Assembly: GCA_963932145.1 (NCBI GenBank)
Contig: OZ010582.1
Coordinates: forward strand, 21,233,163-21,297,162
Direction of reading: 5' to 3'
DNA length: 64,000 bases
Source: Acanthosepion lycidas
Taxonomy: Eukaryota; Mollusca; Cephalopoda; Sepiida; Sepiidae
Made by a program: the position numbers and the translations under genes. Positions 39,801 through 52,600 of this stretch are shown in pieces; the stretch's first letter is position 1; every line of letters begins with the position of its first letter. Below the pieces are notes generated by a model. The model was given only the letters and a program-made list of their open reading frames with translations, made no database searches and was not told where the DNA came from.

Positions 39801-42800
39801 GAATCATTCAGTTCAGTTTTGTATTTTATTCTATGTGCTATTTACATCAAGTATAAATTGCATTGTGTTCACACATTGTCCTGAATTACATTTTTCTTAG
39901 CCATCACACATATTGGTAACACATATTACTACATATATTGGTAACACCGACATTCAAGGAATATACTAGCCATTACATATTTGGTGATTCTGTCGGAATT
40001 AGACAACAAAATGGTAAGATAAACCACTACAAATGGCAACACCGACATTCGTTGTAGGACCATACTACTACTACAAATGGTAAGATAAACCACTACACTG
40101 CCACCATCCAAGGAATAGTTGTTTCACCTGACCCATGGATTCCTGACACAAAACAGATCTTATTTTTAACATCATCATAAAATTATTATCTGCATTTATT
40201 TATTCTTAATTATCATGTTTGGTCTGTAACTCTTCCTCTTTTTCCCACTTGATCAAAATTTTCCAGCCTGAGAAAATCTTGTTCCTTTAGCAACACATGC
40301 ATCTTCCACCCCTATCAACAAGTGACATAGAATCATTTCTTTACCGTTTTCTTCACCTACTTGTAGCCATACAATTATCTGGTGGTTTCTGTCCAAAATT
40401 TTCAATATGTCTTTCAATCTATCGACTGCCTTCTTCATACTCACAAAATGAGAAAACAAGATAGGATTATATTTTCTCTTGTTTTCAGTATGTCCTTCAA
40501 TCTATATATTACTTGTTTGTCATTGTGTTCACTTTCAATTTAAGCCTTTTTTTTTTACAGTGTCACAGTTTTAAAAAACACAAATTCATTCAAAAAGCTG
40601 AGATTTTATTTAATAGGAAAACATTTTGTAATTTTACTCTTCTGCTTTCATAAACAAAATAATAAACAATTTAAATATAATTTGATAAGTTAATTAAACA
40701 AGAAATAATTAACTGCTCATTAAGAAAAATTAGAATTTTTTTCTTCTTATTACTACTGCTACTACTACTACTTTTATTCAAAAATTCTTAATAAAATTAT
40801 GATCTTCATTTTAAGATTTTAAAAGATATTGGCTGGAATATTATTATTGTTTATATCAGTTTCATTTTTAGACTAAAGACCACTACAAACTGAACAAAAT
40901 CCAAATTACATAAATGCTTTTACTATAAAAAAAATGTGCTTTTTTTCAGTCGCAAAGCAGAACATTATAAAGACACATTTTGTTACATTATGACTATTGA
41001 AGTCAAGGGGTGAAAGGAGATTAGATTTAATTTGACTAAACACATTTTATAAAATAACTATTCTTCTTAAATCTATTATACCACAATGACTAATATATAA
41101 AGGCAATAGAAAATTCTTATTGAAACTATTTTCGTATAAGGTCTGGAAGTAATAACTCATATAAAACCAATTCAGATTTTAGTACCTTAAAGGAACAAAT
41201 TAATTAAGATAATTTGAACTACAGTGGATTGAAACATTTGACTGATACAAGTTCAGTGTTTAACTCATTTTTTTTTTATTTAGAGAGTTTTGAAATGAAT
41301 CATTATTTTAATTCATGCAGCAAGCATTTTAATCTTCTAATTTATATTTCATTTTTTGGTTTGCCTTATAAGAAAATATATGACAACACAATGGACCCGG
41401 ATGATGCCTGGATTTAAGACTCCATTTCAGTGTCAAAAATTACCAAAATATTCTAGTCATGAATTGGTGAGTTCCAACAATATTACAATTCAATCATTTT
41501 CAAGATAAGATTAAGTTGTTTAATTCAATAATACAATACAAAATCTTTCTCAGTCATTTTTACTAGGGTTATGACATTGTATTTTTTTCAAACGAGGAAA
41601 TATATTTTAAATGATGTTTGATTCTGTTGGATTTTAAAATGATTAGTTGGTTTGAAAGCTTTCATTATTACAGACATGTACAAACAGAAAACATTTCATA
41701 AAGCATGTTTTTAAAATCTAAGTCAATTTTAATCAAATCATAATAAGGACAGAATTAAAGTCATTTAGGTATCCTAACATTTAGGAATAACTTTGATATT
41801 GTTACATATAAAATGTAACAAGTTTTTAATCAATGTTATTATGTTTAAAATTAATTTATTATGAAAATATTGGGAAAATTGTCATCTTTCCTGACAATAT
41901 ATCAGCCAAACTCAAGCTCCTTGATTATATTGAAAATGGAAATTGAGACCATTTTTTTTTTCTTTTAAATTCTCCTTGTTACACATGTCCTTTTGAAGGA
42001 CTTTACATGACCATAACTTTACATGACCTAAAGGACCTGTTTTAATTCATTACAGAGAACATTATAAAAGTTTATCAAAGTCTTCAAGAAGAAAAATCTA
42101 TAATAATGTAAATTGAAATCTATAAACATAATCAGTTTAAACTTATTGTTCTTTTATTAATTTTATTTTTGTTATTTTTCTTTATTATTGTTATTTACTG
42201 TTATTTTAGTACTTATTGAATAAGGTTTACAAAAAGCAAACACTACAAGTAATGAATAACATTTAAACTAAAAATTGGAAAATATATCAAGTTTATAAGT
42301 TTTAATACCACAAGTCAGTCAGCCTCAATTATAAATAAGTCATTTCTATTCAACAGATTTTAGTATTTGATTAGTGTTGTTGAATTTTTAAATGCATCAT
42401 TATAGAATATAGGCGAATATGGGACATTGTGCCTATTTATTTGTTTTTTTTGTAAATCTTTTGGACATGTTTTATTAATTTTTGTGCAAATTTAAACCTG
42501 AAATAATTCCTTTTTTATTATGACATAATTATTTATCTTCTTTATGCTTACTAACTCATCTTAAAATTCCTTTAAATAAAAATGGTCTATTCTTATTACA
42601 GGCCAGTTTAGCTGAAAAGTATGTGACATTTTGGAAGCTAAATTCTGGTCAGGCTAAAGCCTTGAAAAATGTTGCCTCAATGTTGGATTCTTGTGAGTCA
42701 GACAACTCACCTATAATCCTGATCCATGGTAAGGATGAAGATTTAAAAACAAACTCCTTTTAAATATACTTTTTCATAGGTGAAGCATAAGAATACAGAT

Positions 42801-45800
42801 GTATAAATTTTATTTTTCTCTTATCTACATTTCAAGAATAAGTTTGTGGGAGAAAGAGAAACTTTTGTCTTAATCTTTTCTATTTACAGGAAATTTTAAA
42901 TCAGGTTTGATAACATTAAAATATTCAAAGGAAAAAAGTAATACATTTTAATATATTTCAATATATCAACAGTTTCATGAAAAATAATTCCAAAAATGTT
43001 TACAAGTAAACTATTTATACACAGATAAAATGGATACTAATAATCATTTATATCTACAGCGTCCTTGTTAACCTAGGGTTGTTGATCTCTGAAAGTATTT
43101 TGTATTTGTATAAAAGTTGATCTTGTTTCAAAGGTATATTACACATTTTCAACTTTTAGCATCTCATTTTGCTCTTGTGGAAAAGTTAATTCTATTTATA
43201 TATTTATTTAAAAAGAAATAACCTATCAGCACCTACAAACCAAAGTACAGAATTATTATAGATATCAGAACTTCTGTGTTCGTCAGTAAAAAAAATAACT
43301 GACATAACAATAAAATAATGTCAGTATCACTTTTATAAAATTTGAAACAATGCTGTATTTACCGCAGATATATTTTGTTTTCTGGAAGTGTACAAAATAT
43401 TAACTGCTAAATTTCAAAATAATTTCTCTCATATATGATTGTGAGGTTAGATTCAAGGGGGATAACATTTAAATTAATAATATTGAGTTACTTCCCTTAG
43501 AATGTTTCTGTAATATTTGAAAACTATAACTAAAATGAATTTAAAAGCACAACTGTAAATAAATATTTTAACGGTATTTCCTACAATGTCATAAACACTA
43601 TAAGTATAAGTAAGAGATTACCTCATTATTAATTCTGTAACTATCATCATACATTACTATCTTAAAACAATACATAACTTAGATAAAAGAGAAGTATTTT
43701 TTTTTTTGTTTTGCTTATCAAAAAATGTGTCAATGTTGGTCCTTCCCATCAAGATATGCTCTGGGAGAGAGCATGACCAATGGTGCACAGAGAGGTTTAT
43801 ATCCTATACCCATGCTACAGTGAAATGAGTTTGCCACAAGTGGCTAGTCAGAAGCAAGCAGGCTTTGAAGCTGGTATGATGATCAGGAACACATTGTGAG
43901 GGCTATGTGCTGCAGCTGCAGCTGCTACTCACAGGCTCAGGAATGATTCCCTCCATTGTACTGCAGAGGCACTTCATAAACCCTCTCAGAAAATTATTTC
44001 TTGGTTTGTAATCTTTTTTTAGTGTATGGTTTATTGCATACAGTATAAATGACTTTTTGAAAACTGGCAGAATGAATTATTTTTTGCAACCATTTCTTGT
44101 ATTATATATACTGAGTAAAATCTTGCTCTATGAGCAGGATTTTAAATTAGTTTATACAGTTGATCTAAATGAATCTTTTGGTATCAATAAGAGATCATGG
44201 ATTTTAATTCTATATTCATTGAATTATACCTTATTTGAAAATCATCACCATGATCTACTCTTGGATTACAGAGGGTATTTCACAATATATTTCTAGTATA
44301 CATGCTTTTTAACAATCTAGATTCCTTTTTTAATGAATTTTATATTGCAGCAATAAATGCAGATATAACACTGAACTGTTTTTTGCATGAAAAAAAGAGT
44401 CACTCGACTTGACCCCATGGTCAGAACTGAACTCTAAATATTGACAATTATCTGCAAGACTAATTTGTTAATTATTTTTCTTTTCTGCAGATATATATTC
44501 TCTATCTGTATGCACCATGTCCTTTCACAACATGAGCATTCATGGTTCTCCACCGCTTCAAATCTTGTGTTACTCTCAATTTGGAGCAGTCATCATTTAT
44601 TAAGCTTAACTTAGTTTGACACAAGGGGGTGCTGATATCATATAAAAATATATACTAATACTTCCATATTTATGCAGCATAAAATTTTTTCTAGCTCTAC
44701 TTCAGTATGTGTAAAAGACTTTTTAAAACACTTTGGATTTCCAAACAGATTTTGATATGGTTACATCACTTCAAATGGCAGAAAAACATGTCTTATCAAC
44801 CAAATGTCCCTCTAACTGTGGCAGAAACTATTCTGAACAATGTGGATGTAAGCATGTCAAGGATCATCACCCAAAAACAAGGAGGCTGCCATAGCGGCTG
44901 TGACCAATGACTCAAAATACTGCTTCTGTGGGTACAGTAAACACCCATGTGTCATATGATCTGTAAGGAATGCAGTTTGTAATGGAAGTGAAAAAAATGA
45001 CATTTTTGTAGGGTTTGTCTTTTTGATAACTCAACAAAATATATGGCTGTGACAAACTTGTCTTTCCTTGCTACTGCTACTCCAAAGTGTCTCTCGAAGG
45101 TTACCACTGACATAACTATCAATAGAATGTCAAGAAAATCTCTTATAGATACAGCAAGCTCTGAATATTACATTAGTGAAGATATTGTTCCAAGAAAGAA
45201 ATTGAAAGTTCTTGTGTCTCAAAGTACTATCACTATGTCAACTGACAATCTCATCAATAAGATACTAGGGTATATGATAGATAAAAATGAATTACAATAC
45301 TTACAAAGCTTTGCACAGATTTCTTGGGCATAACTTTTTACATTATCACAAGAAGGTAAAAATCCCCTTTCATAGAGCTTGGGCTTCATTTCGCTGCAAT
45401 TAAAGTACAAACACCTACTTTGTTTGGGAACTTGGCACCAGATTCCAAGCAATAGCAACAAAGGCCTGTTGATGTTCACCGCAAGATAAGAAATTCATCT
45501 CTTCTGAGATACAATGACTTTTCTGAGAGCAAATCAGTGAATGTTCCAAATCACTTTAGAGGGCCCAAGTAATCATAATCATGAACACCATAAAAAACAA
45601 TTATGAAAATAAGTCAGACAATAAATAAGTACACTTACTTAGATGCATATCCCCCAAAAGAGGGTCAATGAAATGGTTGAAAAAAATATCAAAATACCAA
45701 AATACAATACACTAGATCTTCAAAGTGCATATCATCAAATTCCCATCAATGAAAATAAGTCTTTCACTGCCTTTGAGCCATGTGGAAATCTTTATCAATT

Positions 45801-48800
45801 CTATTGGGTGACATTTGTTTTCAAAGAATCATAATAGACACTGAAAAACTCAGATACATTTGCTAACATCAATAACATCAGTGCGTATAGTAAGAACAAG
45901 GATGAACACGAAAAGAATTTCAAAAAAGTTCCTCTAAGCTGCTAAGAAATATGGCATAACCTTCAATAATGATAAAAGTATCCTTTTATTAGCTGTTATC
46001 CAATTGCTTGGAATCAAACCTGACTGCAGAAAGATTGAAACCTCTAAAAGAATGGCACCCCTAGCTGACCTCAAATTGCAACATCGAGTTGTAGATATGT
46101 TCACCCATTAGTCTCAATGGGTTTCTATGTTTTTAAGGAAGATGTAGCTAATCATACACAATAAGACATTTTCACAACCAAAAGACGTACTGTTTTATGA
46201 CTCTCATGAAAAAATTTGAGGATGCAGTTTTAGTGATTTTTTTTTTTTTTTTTTACCTCAAATGTCCCCTAGGTGTTGAAACTGAAGCATCTGATGTTGT
46301 TATTGGTGCTACTCTCAGTCAGAATGAGTGACCAATGGTTTTCTTTTCAAGAACACTTTCACCAAGTAAATAAACCCATTCCTCTATTAAAAAGGCCATT
46401 GTAAAGGTGTTGAAGAAATGAAGGCTATATTTATTGGGAAATCATTTAAAGATAATTACAGATCAGAGATTTGTTATATTTATATTTAGCAATGAACATA
46501 AAGGAAAAGTGAAAAAAAAGTAAGCACTGAAAAGTAAAATTTTCCTGATTGAAATATGATATTTTGTACTGACCATGTAGAAGCAATACAGAAGCAGACA
46601 GCTTCTCAAGAATGTGGTATTGCTCCACAGCAACCCAATCTCTGGACTTGACTAAACTAAATCACAATCTATCTCCTCCAAGAGTGACTGGAATGGCACA
46701 CTTCATGAGATCAAGGAATCTACCTTTCTCAATAGATGGCATTAAGAGGGTGGCTTTTTGGTGTAAAATGTACAGAAATAAATTCTAGATTCTACCAGGC
46801 TTCTCATGTAACACTAGTCAAGGTGACCAAACCCTTTAAAAGACTTTGACTTTAAAGTGCCTTCTAGTACAAAGAATAAATACCTATTGACTTTCACAAG
46901 TATTCTTATTTCCCTTTTGTATACACCTGCCTTGACATGACAATCTAATATACCATGAAACATTTGTGTAAACATTTCACTCTGTTTGAAATGCCAGCAT
47001 TTATGCACTCAAAAAGGAATTCATCCTTTATAACCGAAGAGCTCAAAGAATTTCTGCAGAGTAATGGAATTGCCACAATTAGAACTACCCTAACTGAATG
47101 AGACTATTATCAAAGGCTATCACATTGTCTTTTATGTAGATACATGAATATGGATGGGGCAATTTTTAACCTTTGTCCATATGCATGCATATGGACACCT
47201 CACATAAAAAAGAAAACCTTATGTCACATCCTGCCGTACTGGGGAAGTCAGGTAAATCATGCTTCTTGGCCTTTTGGCCAGAATGAAAGCATAGTATCTG
47301 TTCTCACCTCATTTAAGATAGGAGAAATCTCCCAGTTCAGGGATTCCAACCCCCGTGACAACACTTTCTTCATTGCACTAAGAGAGGTGAGATTAGTGTA
47401 ATATCAATGCTAGCATGACAGTAGTCACAAGGACTGGGTCATTTTTGTCCTTGGCCCATATGTATGGGCACTCCATATAAAAATAATTTTGTGTCACATC
47501 CTAACTTAGTAGGGAGGTTATGTAAATAATACTTTATTGCTTCATAGTGGTGTTCAAAGTGTAGTATCTGTTCTTATCAGCTTAATATCTAATAGGTCCC
47601 TTGTTTAAAGACATCAATATTAAACTGATTTTTGGAAGTAAGCAAAGTTTTATGGACTACCTCTGACTTTGCTACAGGTTGGCCTGGTTTATAGCATTTC
47701 CAGGAATCAGTCCAGTAACTCACAACAGGGATATAAAAGTCAAATCCAAAGACTTTTTTTTATTTTTATCACCTTAATTTTTTCCATTTTTGCTATTGTT
47801 TGTTTGTGATCTCCTATAGTGAATTCTCCTGCCTTCTCATTTGCATCTGCTCCTCCTCTTCAAATATAATTTTCTTATTGACCTTTCTTTTTCATCAACT
47901 CCTGTAAGACTCATCCTAGTCTTTGCTTCTTTTATTTAATCTATAAAAGTCATATTTTTTTTTGTAATGGACATGCCCTATCTTCCTGACAGAAGAGGCA
48001 CAAAATTTCCTGTACAATACATAGTGATGTAAATTACCTAGTGTCTTAGGTCTAATTAAATGCCTGTAGCTGGGCGTAAAAAAAATCTTCATAACTGACT
48101 GAGGCGGCACACATAAAAGCCAGCAGACTTTTCTTTGGTAGAAACAAGGATTACAGACAACAAGGAATATGTGTGAATGAGCCAGCTGTGAGGTTCAAGG
48201 ACAAAGATGTGGCAGTAAGAAATGTGAAACAGATTAAGAGATATATTACTACACATTTATAATTTTTTCTACTTTAATTTTTATAATTTTACTGTGTAAT
48301 GAACTGTATATTATGTTTATTTTTTCTGTCTGTAACATTTTGCTTTACCAGTCAACTCCTTTACACTGATGACTCTAGATTGAAAACATTGACAACGTAC
48401 AAAGAAAAACTGCTTTTCATAATGTCGCAGAAAGAAACTTGAGAAAAACATAAATGTTAATAAGCAAGAAAAGTTAATTGACCAGCAATTTGATACATGC
48501 TCTTCTGTTTAACTGTTATCTATGATATCAATTTGAACTGATTCCAATTCCATTTCCAGCAATCTAAAAAGGACAGAATTTAGTGAAATACATTTTGCTT
48601 ACCATACTCACAACACATGTTCTTGACAATGAATGTGATAGTTAAAAGTACCTAAATATAACAGAAAGAGCATGAATTTTGGACAATTTATAACTTCAAA
48701 CCTGATGTACAATACCTCATTTGGAAATTGGAAAGATATAATAAAAAGTTGAATAAACAGAACTTGCCTGTGGAATTTAATAAAACTTTTTTGCATAGCT

Positions 48801-49651
48801 TAAAAGCCACCCTATTAGGCAGCATTTTAGCTAACTCCTGCAGAGGGCTCTTAATTGGGTCCTTTGGCTTGTTTAAGAGTTTGAGTGTTCCTATGTCTTT
48901 GCATATTCTCAGCATTAGAGGCTCTCCTTGATTATTCTCAAATTTATTTCCAAGTTATCAAAATGGTTATCATACAAAAAAATTTGTTGCAAAAAAATCA
49001 CCTAAAAAACTGCCGAAAACAATTGCAGTAATGAAAACTTGGGAATACCAAATTTCAGGATTGTGTGTCAAGATCTGTCCTGGAATGTTTTTAATTAGCT
49101 CATGGAGTTGTCCTGATTTCAAAATGGTATAATATGTTGGCTATAGTCTCTAGGAGTAAAATTGAAAAAGTTATATAGAAGATGAGATTTTTAAAAGTTA
49201 GAGAGATGTATCCCTTTTATTGAAAAGTGTGACACAGAGACAGATATGATAAAATAAAGAACAAATAGGAAACATATATCAATCTAATGTTTCACTTTTA
49301 TTAAAGCTTCCTCAAAGAAAACATAAAAAGAAAGACAAATATAGACAATTCTGAATACACATCACCATCTGATGACCACTTAAACATACAAGAATCTTCC
49401 CAAACTTACATACATATAGAATTATTCATGGTTTTAATACACGTGACACATGTCTGACCAATGAGAATTGACCCAAACATAATTGAAAATACCAGCGTTT
49501 CTGTCTTTTTGTCTGTTTTCTCTCAATCTCTGATGAAGCTTTAATAAAAGTGAAACATGAGATTGATATATGTTTCCTATTTGTTCTTTATTTTATCATC
49601 CTGTTGTATCATCACTTTTGATCTGCATTTGATATTTAACTTTCTCTCTTG

Positions 49652-49693
<42 letters not shown>

Positions 49694-52600
49694 TCTTATC
49701 TGGTTGACTCTCCTCCACAATCTTTTGAAGAGGTTTATCCCTTGTTTCCTGTTTAGGATTGGGTTTCTGGTCCCTTTAAAAGTTTACTTCAACTCTATAT
49801 TTCTAATGGCTTCACCTAAAACACTGAACTAATTATTTACTATTTATTTATTTTTTATCCTCAATAGGATTAGGTTCACTTATTGCCCATTTCATAACTT
49901 CCCCAGTCTTTTAAACATGAATAGAGGGTTTATTCCTTGTTTCCTGTTAAGGATTGGTTTTCTGTTTCCTTCTAAAATCTTTTCCTTGTCTTCACTTCCA
50001 GTGACCCATTATATCTTGGTGACATTATCATCTTGCACAGGGTGATGACTCTTACTCTGGAACCCTCCACCTTGAGTTACTTTTGGACCTTATATAAAGT
50101 GAGCATCACTGTAACATACATATGTGTGTATGTGTTAAGTAATGGCATAAAACAAAAATAGATATCTAAAGACGTTCATTTTTTTTAAATCTCTGTCATA
50201 CCTTTTATTTTTCTTTCAGGTGTATTTGGATCTGGCAAAAGTTACCTCTTAGCAATCATTGTACTGTATTTATTGGATGTTATTGAGGTCCACCAAGCAA
50301 TGAAATCAGCAGCTTACAGTATAAAGGATGAAAAGATTTTGATATCTTCCACTACAAATGTTGCTGTGGACAGGATCCTGCTCTAGTAGGGATACTTCAA
50401 TGTTTTCTTCTTCAAATAATTGTGGATGTAGGTAAACACAATAAAAAAAAGAAGCAAATTTAGCAAAACTTTCATCAAGCCATACTTTGTAAAACCCTCA
50501 TGGATTTTGATTATCACTTAAGATATCTATTTCGATAGCATGATACTTATTTTGAAAGTAAAAGCAATAACTCCCTTTTTTCTTTTTATAAAAAGATCAA
50601 GTCTGTTACAAACATTGGTAAGCCTGTTTCATTTGTAGAAACATTTCACCAAATAAAAACATTTATACTATAGGTAAAAAGTTTGGCTCATCCCCTGAAT
50701 TTAATAATTACTAATTTCCACAACTTCTTTGTTTTAATTAATCCATACTAAGCAAGAATACTTAAACTATTTAACCCATTATTGCATGGTATCCAATTTG
50801 TAGAGAGGGGATTACCTAAAATTTGAAATCTGCCCACCCTAACATTACCATTAGCCAGTAAGGTAAATTTGGCAAGAAGTGCTGAAGTTTTGAGGAAATG
50901 TTGTGAAATAATAGATTAATTTCATTATTATTGAATATATGATAAAATCCTTCTGGAAGAGAAAGCCCCGTCTGGCCTGAAGGAAACTAGTAAAAAGCAC
51001 ACAACTAAAATCCAGAAGGTGGTTCCAAACTTTTGGCCTCTAGTGTATGTTGCACTTATGGCCTTGTTTGTTGTTTACATCTGTGCAGGACTAACTGGCT
51101 CTTATGCTAACTGCACAGATAGATGTTGCCATCATTCAACAAATAAATCTTTAGATTCCAATATGTATTTTATATTTGGATAAAATATAAAGTGGTTAAT
51201 AATGTGAGACTCAGTGTATGCTTCTATTAATTAGATGACAATGATAGTCTTTCAGTGATGATGATTGCTTGTTGTTTATTTTAGTTTATTGGAATTTGGC
51301 TGCAGTGAATTTATTCGTGTTGGCAGTGTAAAGAAAATTGCAAAACCCATCTTGCCATTCAGGTAATCATTGATATTATTTTCCCTTTTTTATTCATTAT
51401 CTATGACATTTCCTATTATTTATCTTTTGATTAAAAATTAATCTATACATGTATCTGTACATCTTTGTATTGGCATCATACTCTTCTACATTTTATACTT
51501 AGTCACATTAACCACTTGAAAGCAGAAACTCTTGTTCTGGATAGACTCTGATGAACAATCTCTATATTTTTCATGCTACAATTTCAAATAATTTGCTGTT
51601 TTTTATAGTGTTCATGCTACAAGTACTGATAATCATAATTTGAAAGAACTGCAGGAAATGCTGAAAGAAGAAAATCTCTCCAAAATAGAGAAACAGTAAG
51701 TTTAGACTTTTTTTTATTTCACACTAGCAATAAAGTGGCATGCATATCTACTGAAGAGCTGTCTATAGCACACTATATGTTCTCAACAAAATGATACAAA
51801 TAAAACAATATATAAAACAGATTGAAATTTTATTGAAAAAAAAAATTCCATAAAGTAGGAATAAAAGAATAAAGGTTTGGTTGATGAAAAGGTATGACTT
51901 TTGTTAACAGCAGAGTTTGAGTGTCTATGTTTCAGAAATAAAATAAAAAAAAGTTCAGCTTGCGTGACCAGCTGTAGAGATGATCCTACATATTACGTAA
52001 AGGAAAAAAGATTTTTTTAAAAGTATGTTTTCAAAGGTGCAAGTAAACTACTGCTGCTACCAGACTGCTGGCTACTATTATTACATATCTTTTTTACCAC
52101 TAATCATCTCTGTTGAGTCATAAACACACTACAGAAGTAAATTTCAAAGCATTGCAATGACGTTTTAAAAGACATGTTCAAAAGTATTACACACACACAC
52201 ATACACACACACACACATATATATATATAATAGCTCTATTCTGTCAATAATGCTTGCATTAATTACTGAACACTGATAATCCCTTTTCTCTATGATTTTC
52301 AACACATTTCTTTTATAAAATCTTTGAAAGTACATTTAAATTATATATTGTAATAGTCTGTATTTCATCCTAAATACTAAAAAGAAATTACTTTTTAATT
52401 GTCAAAGTTCTATGTACAGGTTTAGTTTTGAAAAATATTCAAACAAATTTTAGGTCTAGAATTGCAAAAATCATCAAATTAAATCACCAAATTTCTCTAA
52501 TGTTCCTATAGTGATTTTCCTTTATTCATAGTCTTGTGGACGCCTTCCTTGCACCAAAACAATTGTTATAGATAAGCGTATGGTTGCAAGAAAGAAATAC

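Noticed and set aside
40930-41034. Acceptor-like TTTTTTTCAG and following frame as a ZGRF1 exon
   Set aside because: The in-phase frame stops within about 20 codons and does not resemble the family. Exon 41373 fits instead.
47536-47716. Functional U2 snRNA gene
   Set aside because: The 5' stem-loop and several other stems are diverged and the 3' end is altered, although the branch-site-pairing region and Sm-site region are kept.
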